A DNA stretch of 64,000 bases from Polynucleobacter yangtzensis (GCF_001595965.1 NZ_LOJI01000003.1:62001-126000), one strand, 5' to 3'; shown: positions 1-9,121, counted from the stretch's first letter. Program-made: numbers and translations. Notes: generated by a model from the letters alone, not told the origin.

Positions 1-988
1 ACTCTGTAAAGGTGGTTGCGCCGATACATTTAAGCTGACCATTAGACAGTGCAGGCTTTAACAAATTACTTGCATCTAATGTTCCGCCTGATGCTGCACC
101 AGCGCCAATCAATGTGTGAATCTCATCAATAAACAAAACACCATGGGCATGATCTTTAAGGGACTTGAGAACACTCTTCAAGCGCTGCTCAAAATCACCG
201 CGATATTTAGTGCCCGCTAAGAGCGCACCCATATCTAATGAGTAAACCGTAGCATTGGCCAAAATATCAGGAACATCGCCTTTGACAATTCTCCAGGCTA
301 AGCCCTCGGCAATCGCTGTTTTACCTACGCCAGCCTCACCAACCAACAATGGGTTGTTCTTACGGCGGCGGCACAAGACTTGAATAACACGCTCTACCTC
401 GCTCTCGCGCCCAATCAATGGGTCAATCTTGCCTTGACGGGCCATCACGTTAAGGTTCTGCGTGTACTGCTCAAGAGGACTCTCTTTACCAGAAGAACCG
501 GCCTCCTCAGTCTCTTGAGTAGGCTCAGCAGGCTTCACATGCTCAGACTGATCTTTGCGAACGCCATGACTAATGAAGTTCACTACATCTAATCGTGTAA
601 CGCCTTGCTGTTGCAAGAAATACACTGCGTGTGAATCTTTTTCACCAAAGATGGCAACCAATACATTTGCGCCAGTCACTTCTTTCTTACCATTCGATGT
701 AGATTGCACATGCATGATGGCGCGCTGAATAACACGCTGAAAACCTAATGTCGGTTGTGTATCGACTTCATCATTACCGGGCACTACGGGCGTGTTGTCA
801 TTAATAAAGTTTTTGAGCTGGGCGCGCAGCTCTGCAATATTGACGGCGCAGGCTTTTAAAACCTCGACAGCGGTAGCGTTATCAAGCAAGGCCGCAAGCA
901 AATGCTCGACCGTAATGAACTCATGTCGCGATGCCCTTGCGTCAACAAACGCCATGTGCAAACTCACTTCTAATTCTTGGGCAATCAT
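1..988 (-). CDS. clpA: ClpA, ATP-dependent Clp protease ATP-binding subunit (N-terminal part, cut by window edge)
   Basis: AAA+ unfoldase that feeds substrates, including N-degron proteins delivered by ClpS, into the ClpP protease in the cytoplasm. The first 329 residues are visible; the gene runs off the left edge. Residues 1-145 form the two-repeat Clp N domain, followed by an acidic linker. The first AAA module begins near residue 190 with Walker A GEAGVGKT (217-224) and Walker B VLFIDEIH (284-291). The ATG at 988 overlaps the clpS stop by four bases (ATGA on the minus strand), so the two genes are translationally coupled, as is usual for clpS-clpA. The second AAA module and ClpP loop lie outside the window. 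The identity is firm, because the N domain and linker separate ClpA from ClpB and ClpC. Confidence 0.96.
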   Translation of the reverse strand, partial: MIAQELEVSLHMAFVDARASRHEFITVEHLLAALLDNATAVEVLKACAVNIAELRAQLKNFINDNTPVVPGNDEVDTQPTLGFQRVIQRAIMHVQSTSNGKKEVTGANVLVAIFGEKDSHAVYFLQQQGVTRLDVVNFISHGVRKDQSEHVKPAEPTQETEEAGSSGKESPLEQYTQNLNVMARQGKIDPLIGRESEVERVIQVLCRRRKNNPLLVGEAGVGKTAIAEGLAWRIVKGDVPDILANATVYSLDMGALLAGTKYRGDFEQRLKSVLKSLKDHAHGVLFIDEIHTLIGAGAASGGTLDASNLLKPALSNGQLKCIGATTFTE

Positions 989-1332
989 GCTTCCTCCATA
1001 GTGCACTGTAGTGGATGACCCGCTTCACGGGAGAGTTCTATAACTTGATGCACTTTTGTGGCAGCAACATCGCGAGTAAAAATTCCGCAAACGCCCTTAC
1101 CTACCAAATGCACTTGCAACATGATGCGTGTAGCTGTTTCATGATCTTTATTAAAATACTCCTGAATCACCATCACCACAAATTCCATTGGTGTGTAATC
1201 GTCATTTAATAGTAAAACTTTATACATCGAAGGCGCCTTAACTTGCTCGACCTGCTTTTCGAGAAGAATGGTGTCTTCAATATATGGATTACCGGGGTTG
1301 CCAGTAGTGGGATTTTTTGGTGCGCGACTCAT
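985..1332 (-). CDS. clpS: ClpS, Clp protease adaptor
   Basis: Adaptor that binds N-end-rule substrates and hands them to ClpA. The 115-residue product has a flexible N-terminal tail and a ClpS core from about residue 36. Residues matching the known substrate pocket are present: N43, D44, D45 and M49 in LLNDDYTPM, and H75, at the same spacing as N34 to H66 in the E. coli protein. An open frame continues upstream to 1506, but that extension has no ClpS character. I chose the ATG at 1332; an ATG at 1341 is also possible, and neither has a strong Shine-Dalgarno sequence. The gene is first in a clpS-clpA pair and divergent from cspA. Confidence 0.95.
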   Translation of the reverse strand: MSRAPKNPTTGNPGNPYIEDTILLEKQVEQVKAPSMYKVLLLNDDYTPMEFVVMVIQEYFNKDHETATRIMLQVHLVGKGVCGIFTRDVAATKVHQVIELSREAGHPLQCTMEEA

Positions 1333-1455
1333 GAGAAACATTCTAAACACAGATATTGAAACTTTAATTTCATAGGGTCTTGTTGCGAAAACCACGCAAA
1401 AACCCCTCTTAAACCCATATTGGGGCATTTTTCGATAAAAAAAGGGGTATTTACT

Positions 1456-1518
1456 AGGGGGTAGGTGCATATAACTCCTTGACACCCCTCCAAAAAGGGC
1501 AAACAATCAGGGGGTAGG
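1456..1518. repeat. Imperfect direct repeat in the clpS-cspA divergent region
   Basis: The ten bases AGGGGGTAGG occur at 1456-1465 and again at 1509-1518, 53 bases apart. Both copies follow an A-rich stretch and a short G run, so the similarity extends to about 27 bases. The second copy sits at the expected start of cspA transcription. It could be a pair of protein-binding sites or a small duplication. No function can be assigned from sequence alone. Confidence 0.5.
1479..1507 (+). promoter_or_regulatory. Candidate sigma-70 promoter of cspA with a long leader
   Basis: A perfect -35 hexamer TTGACA lies at 1479-1484. After a 17-base spacer comes AACAAT (1502-1507), a 4-of-6 match to -10. Transcription would start near 1514 and give a leader of about 100 nt before the ATG at 1618. 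Long structured leaders are typical of cold-shock mRNAs, but I did not fold this one. Confidence 0.45.
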
Positions 1519-1617
1519 CTTCAAGAGAGGTTCTATTTAGGCGTGTTGTGGATTGAGACTGATTAAAAAGTATTTACCCTCATCACGGTTGTTTTAAGTT
1601 TATGTAATGGAGTTCGC

Positions 1618-1821
1618 ATGGCGACCGGAATTGTTAAGTGGTTCAATGATGCAAAAGGTTTTGGCTTTATCAAACCTGATGATGGTGAAGAAGAGTTGTT
1701 CGCGCATTTCAGCGCAATTACTATGCCTGGGTTCAAAACCCTCAAGGAAAACCAAAAGGTAACGTTTGACATTACCCAAGGTCCTAAAGGCAAGCAAGCT
1801 ACCAATATCCAAGCGGCTTAA
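1618..1821 (+). CDS. cspA: CspA-family cold-shock protein
   Basis: Single-domain OB-fold protein of 67 residues that binds single-stranded RNA and DNA and melts mRNA structure. It starts [18 protein letters not shown], which holds RNP1 (KGFGFI), followed by RNP2 as LFAHFSAI. The length is exactly that of the family. GGAG sits seven bases before the ATG. The gene is monocistronic: it has its own candidate promoter with a long leader and a strong terminator directly after it. Which csp paralogue this is cannot be decided here. Confidence 0.95.
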   Translation: MATGIVKWFNDAKGFGFIKPDDGEEELFAHFSAITMPGFKTLKENQKVTFDITQGPKGKQATNIQAA

Positions 1822-1840
1822 TAGTCCTTAGATCATTATT

Positions 1841-1872
1841 AAAAACCCAGGATTCGTTCCTGGGTTTTTTTT
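1841..1872 (+). terminator. Rho-independent terminator after cspA
   Basis: An eight-base-pair stem AACCCAGG / CCTGGGTT (1844-1851 and 1859-1866) has a seven-base loop and is followed by a run of T. It starts about 20 bases after the cspA stop. Confidence 0.85.
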
Positions 1873-1896
1873 CGTCTGCAATTTGCCTCACTTAAA

Positions 1897-2358
1897 ATGC
1901 ACAACATGCTTATTTCAAAAAACAACTTCATCAAACTATTTGCACGCCTTTTTCTCCTTGGCTCCAGCCTTGCGCAAGCTCAAGTCAATACAGGCCTACC
2001 CACCATTGAACTCAAAGCGGGCATCTACCGTATTCAGGCTGAGCTAGCGGATACACCCAAAGCAAGAGAAGTTGGCCTCATGAACCGCACAAGCATGCCA
2101 ACCAATTCTGGAATGTTGTTTGTGTTCGAACAAAAGGCGGGTCATTGCTTCTGGATGAACAACACCAAGATCCCGCTATCCATTGCATTCATTGCGGATG
2201 ACGGCAAGATAGTGAACATCGAAGAGATGCAGGCAGACACAACCAATAATCACTGCCCTAAAGCTGCCGTGCGTTATGCGTTAGAAATGAACAAACGATG
2301 GTTCTCAGAAAGAGTGATCGTTCCAGGCACTGTGGTCACTGGTCTACCGAAGAGGTAA
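1897..2358 (+). CDS. Secreted DUF192 family protein
   Basis: Small protein of 153 residues with a hydrophobic N-terminal segment (about residues 12-28) ending in a signal-peptidase-like LAQAQ. This is followed by a DUF192 domain covering most of the rest: GLMNRTSMPTNSGMLFVF, then CFWMNNTKIPLSIAFI. The biochemical role of DUF192 is not known to me. Export to the periplasm is inferred from the leader. An ATG at 1906 would still keep the leader, so the exact start is uncertain. The gene stands alone between the cspA terminator and a bidirectional terminator shared with ppnP. Confidence 0.88.
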   Translation: MHNMLISKNNFIKLFARLFLLGSSLAQAQVNTGLPTIELKAGIYRIQAELADTPKAREVGLMNRTSMPTNSGMLFVFEQKAGHCFWMNNTKIPLSIAFIADDGKIVNIEEMQADTTNNHCPKAAVRYALEMNKRWFSERVIVPGTVVTGLPKR

Positions 2359-2374
2359 GAAATTAAAAGGTAAT

Positions 2375-2404
2375 AAAAAACGCAGACCTCGGTCTGCGTT
2401 TTGC
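2375..2404. terminator. Bidirectional terminator between DUF192 gene and ppnP
   Basis: A ten-base-pair stem AACGCAGACC / GGTCTGCGTT (2379-2388 and 2391-2400) with a very tight loop has A-rich sequence on the left and TTTT on the right. It can serve the plus-strand gene ending at 2358 and the minus-strand gene ending at 2422. Confidence 0.75.
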
Positions 2405-2421
2405 TTTATAGAAATGCTTAT

Positions 2422-2727
2422 TTACTCAAAATGGCAAACATAGTGAACAGGTTGCTCGGCGCGAATAATGAAATAACCGCCCTTTTCCACTTCCCAGCTT
2501 TGGCCCGCTTTGAATTCTTGCTCAGGAGCGCCATTGATGCTGACAAAAGCAGTGCCATCAACCACTTCCATAACTTCTCTAGTGCTTAAGTCAAAGCGTA
2601 AGGTGCTTGGCAATACAACACCAACTGACTTACGTTCGCCATTTGGCAATGTCACGGTATGAGAAACACATTTACCATCGAAAAATACATTAGCTTTTTT
2701 ACCTACGGAAACTTGATCAAATTGCAT
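2422..2727 (-). CDS. ppnP: Pyrimidine/purine nucleoside phosphorylase
   Basis: Cupin-fold enzyme of 101 residues (formerly DUF1255/YaiE) that cleaves many nucleosides with phosphate to give the free base and ribose 1-phosphate. Family features are the opening FDQVSVGKKANVFFDGKCVS, the central TLPNGERKSVGVVLP, and the C-terminal SWEVEKGGYFIIRA. Length matches the family. The minus-strand start has AAAGAG a few bases upstream. It follows argG on the same strand after 54 bases, so it may be read from the same transcript, although the functions are unrelated. Confidence 0.9.
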   Translation of the reverse strand: MQFDQVSVGKKANVFFDGKCVSHTVTLPNGERKSVGVVLPSTLRFDLSTREVMEVVDGTAFVSINGAPEQEFKAGQSWEVEKGGYFIIRAEQPVHYVCHFE

Positions 2728-2781
2728 GCTGACTCTTTCTATTCTATTTAGTTCTAATCGTTTATTTGAATTTGCTTTTCG

Positions 2782-4014
2782 TTATTTCTTAGCGCGCTTG
2801 CGCTTTGCTGTTTCAGCAATACGCATACGCAAGGCATTGAGTTTGATAAATCCGCCAGCATCTGCCTGGTTATAAGCACCGCCATCATCATCAAAGGTCG
2901 CAATATTCTGATCAAACAAAGTATTAGCTGAATCACGTGAAATCACAGATACAGAACCTTTGTAGAGCTTCAAACGGACTACGCCATTGACAGCTTGCTG
3001 AGTGTGATCAATCAATGTTTGCAAAGCTAAGCGCTCTGGCGCCCACCACAAGCCGTTGTAGATCAAGCTTGCATAGCGTGGCATCAAATCATCTTTCAAG
3101 TGGGCTACTTCGCGATCCAGAGTAATACTTTCGATACCGCGGTGAGCCTTGAGCAGGATGGTGCCGCCAGGGGTTTCATAGCAACCACGGCTCTTCATGC
3201 CAACAAAACGGTTCTCTACCAAATCCAAACGACCGATGCCGTGCATGCCGCCAATACGGTTTAATTCAGCAAGCAATTCATGTGGCTTATACGCTTTGCC
3301 ATTAATTGCAACAGGATCACCCGCTTTAAATTCAATTTCGATAATCTCTGGAGCATCTGGAGCCTTCTCAGGGGAAACAGTCCAACGCCACATAGACTCT
3401 TCAGCTTCAGCATTTGGGTTTTCCAAATGACGGCCTTCATAACTAATATGCAATAAGTTGGCGTCCATGGAATAAGGCGAACCACCTTGCTTATGCTTCA
3501 TCTCAACTGGAATGCCATGCTTTTCTGCGTAGGCCATCAACTTCTCACGTGACAGCAGATCCCATTCACGCCAAGGAGCAATCACTTTGATTCCTGGCTC
3601 TAATGCGTAGTAACCCAACTCAAAACGCACCTGGTCATTACCTTTACCAGTGGCACCATGAGATACAGCATCAGCACCAGTTAAACGAGCGATTTCAATT
3701 TGACGCTTAGCAATTAAAGGGCGGGCAATAGATGTGCCTAACAAGTATTCACCTTCGTAAATCGTATTCGCACGGAACATCGGAAACACGAAATCGCGCA
3801 CGAACTCTTCGCGCAAGTCATCGATGAAAATGTTTTCTGGTTTGATACCAAATTGCAAAGCCTTGGCGCGTGCTGGCTCGAGCTCTTCGCCTTGACCCAA
3901 ATCCGCAGTAAAGGTAACGATCTCACAGCCATAGGTATCTTGAAGCCACTTCAAGATCACGCTTGTATCGAGACCACCGGAATACGCTAAGACTGCTTTT
4001 TTAATATCGGACAT
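2782..4014 (-). CDS. argG: Argininosuccinate synthase
   Basis: Joins citrulline and aspartate with ATP to give argininosuccinate, the penultimate step of arginine synthesis, in the cytoplasm. The 410-residue protein opens with the ATP-pyrophosphatase loop SGGLDTS (12-18). It continues with the family stretches [18 protein letters not shown] and [17 protein letters not shown]. The length is normal for the short ArgG type, and the C terminus is lysine/arginine-rich. It lies directly downstream of argF (gap of 52 bases), so the last two enzymes before argininosuccinate lyase are probably co-transcribed. I saw no convincing arginine operator. Confidence 0.97.
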   Translation of the reverse strand: MSDIKKAVLAYSGGLDTSVILKWLQDTYGCEIVTFTADLGQGEELEPARAKALQFGIKPENIFIDDLREEFVRDFVFPMFRANTIYEGEYLLGTSIARPLIAKRQIEIARLTGADAVSHGATGKGNDQVRFELGYYALEPGIKVIAPWREWDLLSREKLMAYAEKHGIPVEMKHKQGGSPYSMDANLLHISYEGRHLENPNAEAEESMWRWTVSPEKAPDAPEIIEIEFKAGDPVAINGKAYKPHELLAELNRIGGMHGIGRLDLVENRFVGMKSRGCYETPGGTILLKAHRGIESITLDREVAHLKDDLMPRYASLIYNGLWWAPERLALQTLIDHTQQAVNGVVRLKLYKGSVSVISRDSANTLFDQNIATFDDDGGAYNQADAGGFIKLNALRMRIAETAKRKRAKK

Positions 4015-4066
4015 TTTTTATTCAATCAAAAATAAATTAAAACGAATTACAAAAATTTTTACTCAA

Positions 4067-5014
4067 TTAATCCAAGCGGCCACAAAGCAAATACTCCATC
4101 AAGGCCTTTTGGACATGCAAACGATTTTCCGCCTCTTCCCAAACAATACTTTGCGGGCCATCAATCACTCCAGCTGAAACTTCTTCGCCACGATGGGCTG
4201 GCAAGCAATGCATAAATAAAGCGTCTGGTTTGGCCACAGCCATTAATTCTTCATCCACCATCCAGTCTTGGAAGGCATTCATGCGTGAAGTATTTTCATC
4301 TTCATAGCCCATACTGGTCCAAACATCGGTGGTCACCAGGTCAGCGCCTTTACAGGCATCTTTAGGATCGCCGCAAATCGTCAAATGCTTTGCCGCATTA
4401 GGCGTCAAACGCGCTGGATCCAGTTGATAACCTTCTGGTGCAGAGAAGCGCAACTGAAAATCTAAGCATTCAGCAGCTTGTAGCCAGGTGTAGGCCATAT
4501 TGTTTGCATCACCTACCCAGGCGACGGTCTTGCCTTGAATTGGGCCACGCGCCTCAACAAAAGTGAAGATATCAGCCAGAACTTGGCAAGGATGAAATTC
4601 ATTGGTCAGGCCATTTATTACTGGAACGCGGGAATTAGACGCAAAGCGCTCAATAATTTCCTGACCAAAGGTGCGGATCATGATGATGTCAGTCATCCTT
4701 GAAATCACCTGCGCAGCGTCCTCTACAGGCTCACCACGGCCTAACTGAGTATCGCGGGTGTTCAGATATACGGCATGTCCACCAAGCTGGTGAATGCCCG
4801 CCTCGAACGACAAACGCGTACGAGTGGAATGCTTCTCAAAAATCATCGCCAAAGTTCGGTCATGCAGCGGATGCCAAGTTTCATAACTCTTGAACTTAGC
4901 CTTTAGCCATGCAGAGCGCTTGAGTAAATAGTCATATTCCTCGCGAGCGAGGTCAGAAAACTGCAGATAGTGCTTTACCTGACCGGGCACTTGCGGCTTT
5001 GCCAAGGATGTCAT
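4067..5014 (-). CDS. argF: Ornithine carbamoyltransferase
   Basis: Makes citrulline from ornithine and carbamoyl phosphate; it feeds ArgG, encoded next downstream. Carbamoyl-phosphate-binding STRT lies at 63-66 and HPCQ at 141-144. Ornithine-loop sequence follows at VWTSMG (231-236), and HCLPA is at 269-273. I used the ATG at 5014 (MTSLAKPQ), giving 315 residues, close to the family norm and preceded by GAAAG. The frame stays open to a TTG at 5059 with another ATG at 5047, but those extra residues are not family-like. It is divergent from the DUF3579 gene. Confidence 0.96.
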   Translation of the reverse strand: MTSLAKPQVPGQVKHYLQFSDLAREEYDYLLKRSAWLKAKFKSYETWHPLHDRTLAMIFEKHSTRTRLSFEAGIHQLGGHAVYLNTRDTQLGRGEPVEDAAQVISRMTDIIMIRTFGQEIIERFASNSRVPVINGLTNEFHPCQVLADIFTFVEARGPIQGKTVAWVGDANNMAYTWLQAAECLDFQLRFSAPEGYQLDPARLTPNAAKHLTICGDPKDACKGADLVTTDVWTSMGYEDENTSRMNAFQDWMVDEELMAVAKPDALFMHCLPAHRGEEVSAGVIDGPQSIVWEEAENRLHVQKALMEYLLCGRLD

Positions 5015-5166
5015 AGTTGAGCTTTCTACTAAAGTTTTGGCTTGCATTTTTTTCTTCAAACATTCGGCTGCACGAAAATGGACCCTAAAGTCATCTTACG
5101 GCCAACCCAGGCTGTTAAGCTAGAGGGCTTAGTAATACTATTTTCTACAACCATCATTACGCGAAC

Positions 5167-5481
5167 TTGAACCACAAAAAGCTTTTCATTCAAGGCATTA
5201 CCACTTCTGGCAAACCATTTCGGCCCAGCGATTGGGCGGAGCGTCTGTGCGGGGTGATGGCTACTTTTCGCCCACCCGGTGACTCCGGGGACCCTCGCTT
5301 CACTTATTCGCCCTACGTCAGACCCGTACTAATTGCAAAAGTGAAATGCGTTGTTATTGATACTAGACTAGGGGACCTAGATCCTAGAGCGCTAGACTTT
5401 GTCATGAACTTTGCCAAAGACAACAGCCTACCAATCGAAGAGGCATGTGAGTTCAACCCAGCAGCCCCAACCCAGCCTTAA
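5167..5481 (+). CDS. DUF3579 domain protein
   Basis: Uncharacterised small protein of 104 residues typical of betaproteobacteria. The conserved opening KKLFIQGITTSGKPFRPSDW and the central RPVLIAKVKCVVIDTRLGDL identify the family. No function is known to me. No ATG is available: the frame upstream has only a TTG at 5167 that fits the conserved N terminus, and the in-frame stop lies at 5116. The start is therefore TTG or another rare codon. It stands between the divergent argF and the convergent rpsT. Confidence 0.8.
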   Translation: MNHKKLFIQGITTSGKPFRPSDWAERLCGVMATFRPPGDSGDPRFTYSPYVRPVLIAKVKCVVIDTRLGDLDPRALDFVMNFAKDNSLPIEEACEFNPAAPTQP

Positions 5482-5482
5482 A

Positions 5483-5511
5483 AACAAAAACCCGCTCTGA
5501 TGAGGAGCGGG
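5483..5511 (-). terminator. Rho-independent terminator of rpsT
   Basis: Stem CCCGCTC / GAGCGGG (5491-5497 and 5505-5511). Read on the minus strand it is followed by TTTTTGTTTTT, so it terminates rpsT. There is no T run on the plus side. Confidence 0.75.
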
Positions 5512-5554
5512 CTTAGATCGAAACTACTTCGACCAGCCTAAAACTAAAAACGTA

Positions 5555-5821
5555 TTACGCTGCCATCGCCTTGATAGCTGCGGACAAACGTGACTTCTGA
5601 CGAGCAGCAGTATTTTTGTGAGCAATCTTTTTGTCAGCAATCTTGTCGATTGTTGCTTGAGTCGCTGCGAATACTTTTGCAGCAGCTGCTTTGTCACCAG
5701 TTTCAATCGCTTTACGAACTGCCTTGATGGAAGTGCGGAGCTTTGAACGCAAACTGGAGTTATGTTCGTTTTGTTTTACTGCTTGGCGTGCACGCTTGCG
5801 CGCTTGTGCTGTATTGGCCAT
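5555..5821 (-). CDS. rpsT: 30S ribosomal protein S20
   Basis: Primary 16S rRNA-binding protein of the small subunit. It has 88 residues, is rich in Lys, Arg and Ala, begins [20 protein letters not shown] and has the typical helical repeat content. Length and sequence fit S20 throughout. An AAGG ribosome-binding site lies upstream of the start. It is monocistronic with its own terminator and divergent from murJ, an arrangement common in proteobacteria. Confidence 0.97.
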   Translation of the reverse strand: MANTAQARKRARQAVKQNEHNSSLRSKLRTSIKAVRKAIETGDKAAAAKVFAATQATIDKIADKKIAHKNTAARQKSRLSAAIKAMAA

Positions 5822-5972
5822 CTTTAAACCTTGCCTCTATAAATTGCAAAATGCGATTAGTTAAAAATCTTGCGGACTTGCCAGATTCATAAGCAAGCTC
5901 GCCAAAACCCAAGATTTTACCTTAAAGGGGCAAAAAAGCCCAGCCGACCGATAAATAGGTGAAAATCGGCTC

Positions 5973-7526
5973 ATGAATCTGCTTTCTGCCGCCGCCAAGG
6001 TCAGCTCCCTGACCATGCTGTCCCGTATTACGGGCCTGCTCCGGGAGACCCTGATCGCCCGTAGTTTCGGGGCTTCGGAGTGGACAGATGCCTTTAATGT
6101 GGCTTTTAGGCTACCCAATTTGCTGCGCCGGTTGTTTGCCGAAGGGGCCTTTTCCCAGGGTTTTGTGCCGATTTTGGGGGAAATCTCCAGCAATGGTGAC
6201 CAAAAACAGGCCCAAATCCTCGTAAATGCGGTCGCCACCCTCTTATTTTGGGCTTTGCTGCTCACGGTATTGGTGGGCGTCATTGGCGCCCCAGTACTCA
6301 TTTTGGCTATCGCTACCGGATTTAAGGGTGGTCCGGCTTATGAGGCCAGCGTGGTCATGACCAGGATCATGTTCCCCTACATTGGCCTTATTTCCCTAGT
6401 TTCACTCTCAGCAGGGATTCTCAATACATTCCAGCGTTTTGCCATTCCCGCCTTTACCCCTGTTTTACTGAATTTAGCCCTGATCGGTAGCGCCCTATTT
6501 TTGGCGCCCCACTTAGAGCAACCAATTTACGCCCTGAGCATTGGCGTTTTACTGGGCGGCGTTTTGCAATTAGCTATTCAGGTACCAGCGCTCTCTCGTC
6601 TCGGTCTTTTGCCTCGCATTGGCTTATTGCCAGGAGCAATTAAAGCGGCCGTCTCCAATCCTGATGCAAGACGCGTACTCAAGCTGATGGGGCCCGCAGT
6701 ATTTGCTGTATCGGTTGCACAAATCTCTCTCATTATTAACACCAATATCGCTTCACGCTTGCAGGCTGGCAGCGTGTCATGGCTATCGTATGCAGACCGC
6801 TTAATGGAGTTTCCAACCGCACTTCTTGGGGTTGCCCTTGGCACCGTTCTCTTACCTAGCCTGAGCAAAGCGAATGCAAAAAAAGATTTAGTTCACGCCG
6901 GTGAACTACTCATCTGGGGTTTGCAACTAACATTCTTACTGGCTGCACCATGTGCCCTTGCGCTCTTTATTTTTGGAGAACCTCTCGCAGCTGTGCTGTA
7001 TCACTACGGAAAATTCAATGCACTGGATGTGATGATGACCCAACGTGCACTAGCAGCTTACGGTGTTGGCCTCATTGGATTAATTCTCGTAAAAATCCTA
7101 GCGCCCGGCTTTTACTCTCGCCAAGATATCCGCACCCCAGTAAAAATTGGTTTACTTGTTTTGGTGGCAACCCAACTGGCCAACCTAGTTTTTGTTCCCT
7201 GGCTTGGTCATGCTGGCCTTGCCCTCTCTGTAGGGGCGGGTGCCTGCCTGAACGCCGCCCTCCTTTGGGTAGGCCTACATCGCCGCGGAGCCTTACCTAG
7301 CTCTGCCTGGGTCAAATACTTGGGGCAGCTACTGTTTGCCCTCATCCCCTTCGCAGCAGTACTTTTTTACGCCGCCTGCGCACATAATTGGATCGCCTTA
7401 CAAGCCGAACCATGGTTGCGAGTTGGCTTACTAGCCGCCTGGTTAGCTGTTGCAGCAATTGTTTACTTTGCATCCCTAGGCTTAGTTGGAATTCGCTGGC
7501 AAAAATTCTTGCGTCATGCAAAATAG
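5973..7526 (+). CDS. murJ: Lipid II flippase MurJ
   Basis: Inner-membrane protein of 517 residues that moves the peptidoglycan precursor lipid II to the periplasmic face. Family features are the N-terminal SSLTMLSRITGLLRETLIAR, SEWTDAFNVAFRLPNLLRRL and AEGAFSQGFVPI. The rest is hydrophobic with about 13-14 membrane segments. It is followed six bases later by the SirB1-type gene, probably in one transcript. The first 250 bases of the gene are visibly GC-richer than the later part, which may only reflect codon choice. Confidence 0.96.
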   Translation: MNLLSAAAKVSSLTMLSRITGLLRETLIARSFGASEWTDAFNVAFRLPNLLRRLFAEGAFSQGFVPILGEISSNGDQKQAQILVNAVATLLFWALLLTVLVGVIGAPVLILAIATGFKGGPAYEASVVMTRIMFPYIGLISLVSLSAGILNTFQRFAIPAFTPVLLNLALIGSALFLAPHLEQPIYALSIGVLLGGVLQLAIQVPALSRLGLLPRIGLLPGAIKAAVSNPDARRVLKLMGPAVFAVSVAQISLIINTNIASRLQAGSVSWLSYADRLMEFPTALLGVALGTVLLPSLSKANAKKDLVHAGELLIWGLQLTFLLAAPCALALFIFGEPLAAVLYHYGKFNALDVMMTQRALAAYGVGLIGLILVKILAPGFYSRQDIRTPVKIGLLVLVATQLANLVFVPWLGHAGLALSVGAGACLNAALLWVGLHRRGALPSSAWVKYLGQLLFALIPFAAVLFYAACAHNWIALQAEPWLRVGLLAAWLAVAAIVYFASLGLVGIRWQKFLRHAK

Positions 7527-7531
7527 CCCTT

Positions 7532-8374
7532 ATGCCAACACAACAACTCGACTACTTCACCTCCTTAGTTGCTGAAGACGAACACTTCCCTTTAACTGAA
7601 GCTGCGATCGCTGTCGCACAACATGCCTATCCGGATTTAGACGTCCAGGGCGTGCTTGATAAGCTTGATCAATTGGGCAATAAATTAAAGTCGCGCGTAA
7701 CGCCAGATACATCACCGGTTCAGCGCCTGCAAATTCTGAAGCATTTCTTTTATACAGAGTTGGGCTTTGGCCCCAACCAGAATGATTTTTATGCTCCAGA
7801 AAATTCATACTTACATTACGTTCTAGAGAATCGCAGAGGCATACCAATCTCATTGGCAATTTTGATGATTGAACTAGGCAATCAAATTGGTTTAAAAATT
7901 CGCGGCGTTTCGTTTCCCAATCACTTCATGATGCGCATCTCCTTGCAACAAGGCGAAGTGATCATGGATCCTTTAACTGGCGAATCACTCTCCAAGACGC
8001 AGCTACAAGAAATGCTCGACCCTTATTTGGATGCCAAAGGCTATCGAGGTGAGCTCAGTCTGCCACTCAACATCTTCCTACGTGCCTCAAGCTCACGGGA
8101 AATCCTGTCGCGCTTCCTTAGAAACCTCAAAATGATTTATTCAGAGCATGAGCGCTGGGAACGTTTATTGGGCATTCAGGAACGCTTGGTGATTCTACTG
8201 CCCGACTCCATTGAAGAGGTCAGAGACCGTGGCCTGATCTTTGCGCAGCTTGAGTATTTGCGTCCCGCCCTAGAAGACATGCATCGCTACCTAAGCGAAA
8301 TGCCAGAAGCTGAAGATGCCGGTGATATTCGCGAGCATATTGCTACACTCGAAAGTCAAACTAAGCTGCACTAA
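7532..8374 (+). CDS. SirB1-type transglutaminase-like protein
   Basis: Protein of 280 residues with the SirB1 N-terminal domain: a transglutaminase-like fold seen in ENRRGIPISLAILMIELGNQ and RGVSFPNHFMMRI, followed by a C-terminal tetratricopeptide-like helical part. Its biochemical function is not established. I used the ATG at 7532 (MPTQQLDY), because the longer open frame back to 7388 overlaps murJ and has no family character. It lies six bases after murJ. A hairpin with a T run follows the stop. Confidence 0.88.
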   Translation: MPTQQLDYFTSLVAEDEHFPLTEAAIAVAQHAYPDLDVQGVLDKLDQLGNKLKSRVTPDTSPVQRLQILKHFFYTELGFGPNQNDFYAPENSYLHYVLENRRGIPISLAILMIELGNQIGLKIRGVSFPNHFMMRISLQQGEVIMDPLTGESLSKTQLQEMLDPYLDAKGYRGELSLPLNIFLRASSSREILSRFLRNLKMIYSEHERWERLLGIQERLVILLPDSIEEVRDRGLIFAQLEYLRPALEDMHRYLSEMPEAEDAGDIREHIATLESQTKLH

Positions 8375-8407
8375 AGCCAATCTAGATTTGGCTTTAGCTT
8401 AAGTTTT
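8372..8407 (+). terminator. Terminator after the SirB1-type gene
   Basis: Stem TAAAGCCAA / TTGGCTTTA (8372-8380 and 8388-8396) overlaps the stop codon. After seven bases comes a run of six T (8402 onward). The distance to the T run is slightly long. Confidence 0.55.
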
Positions 8408-8418
8408 TTCGTATTCTT

Positions 8419-9063
8419 TTAAATTTTCTTGCGCTGGAAAATTTTATAGAGCGCCGCCAGCACTACTGGTATCGCTGCTGCGCCAATACCAATCAATACG
8501 ATTACATTGAGGTTTTGACGTATCACTGGAATATTGCCAAAGAAATAACCTGCAATAACTAAACTGAAAACCCAGAGCAGAGCACCAGTGACATTGAATA
8601 ACTGAAAGCGCGAGAAGTTCATTTCTGAAACGCCAGCAACAAACGGTGCAAAAGTTCTAATGATGGGCAAGAAGCGCGCAACAATAATGGTCTTGCCGCC
8701 ATGCTTTTCATAAAAGGCATGGGTTTTTAATAATGCGCCTTGATCAATCCAGCGGGACTTACTACTAAAGACTCTTTTACCAATCCAGCGACCAATGAAA
8801 TAGTTCACCGTATTGCCTGCAATTGCCGCAACCAATAAACCGATACATAAAGTCCAGATATTGAAATGCTCGGTAGCGCAATAAGCGCCTGCAATAAATA
8901 AGAGTGAGTCACCGGGCAGAAATGGTGCAACAACTAAACCCGTTTCCGCAAAAACAATTGCAAATAAGAGGCCATAAGCCCAAGGGCCGTATTGCTGAAT
9001 CACTACATCGAGATGTTTATCAATATGCAGTAATAAATCGCCTAATTGCAAAAGGGTATCCAT
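8419..9063 (-). CDS. DedA family membrane protein
   Basis: Inner-membrane protein of 214 residues in the DedA/SNARE-associated family. Family members contribute to membrane-potential homeostasis, and some flip undecaprenyl phosphate or phospholipids. Signature segments are VFAETGLVVAPFLPGDSLLF (about 38-57), GNTVNYFIGRWIG and ARFLPIIRTFAPFVAG (the conserved R-x3-R-T-x3-P region). Four to five membrane segments are visible. It is divergent from miaA and convergent with the SirB1-type gene. The precise substrate cannot be given. Confidence 0.92.
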   Translation of the reverse strand: MDTLLQLGDLLLHIDKHLDVVIQQYGPWAYGLLFAIVFAETGLVVAPFLPGDSLLFIAGAYCATEHFNIWTLCIGLLVAAIAGNTVNYFIGRWIGKRVFSSKSRWIDQGALLKTHAFYEKHGGKTIIVARFLPIIRTFAPFVAGVSEMNFSRFQLFNVTGALLWVFSLVIAGYFFGNIPVIRQNLNVIVLIGIGAAAIPVVLAALYKIFQRKKI

Positions 9064-9088
9064 TCGCTCGCTCTCTAATTTATGGGTT

Positions 9089-9116
9089 GTTGCGGATATT
9101 AACAGGCTCTTATAAT
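9089..9116 (+). promoter_or_regulatory. Candidate sigma-70 promoter of miaA
   Basis: A perfect -10 TATAAT lies at 9111-9116, with a weak -35 TTGCGG at 9089-9094 and a 16-base spacer. The predicted transcript starts near 9123, at the first possible ATG of miaA. This leaves either a leaderless message or the second ATG at 9149. Confidence 0.5.
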
Positions 9117-9121
9117 CGGGT

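Noticed and set aside
1518-1524. CTTGAAG on the minus strand before clpS as a sigma-32 -35 element
   Set aside because: No CCCCATNT sequence lies at the required distance, unlike the two clear examples at grpE and dnaK.
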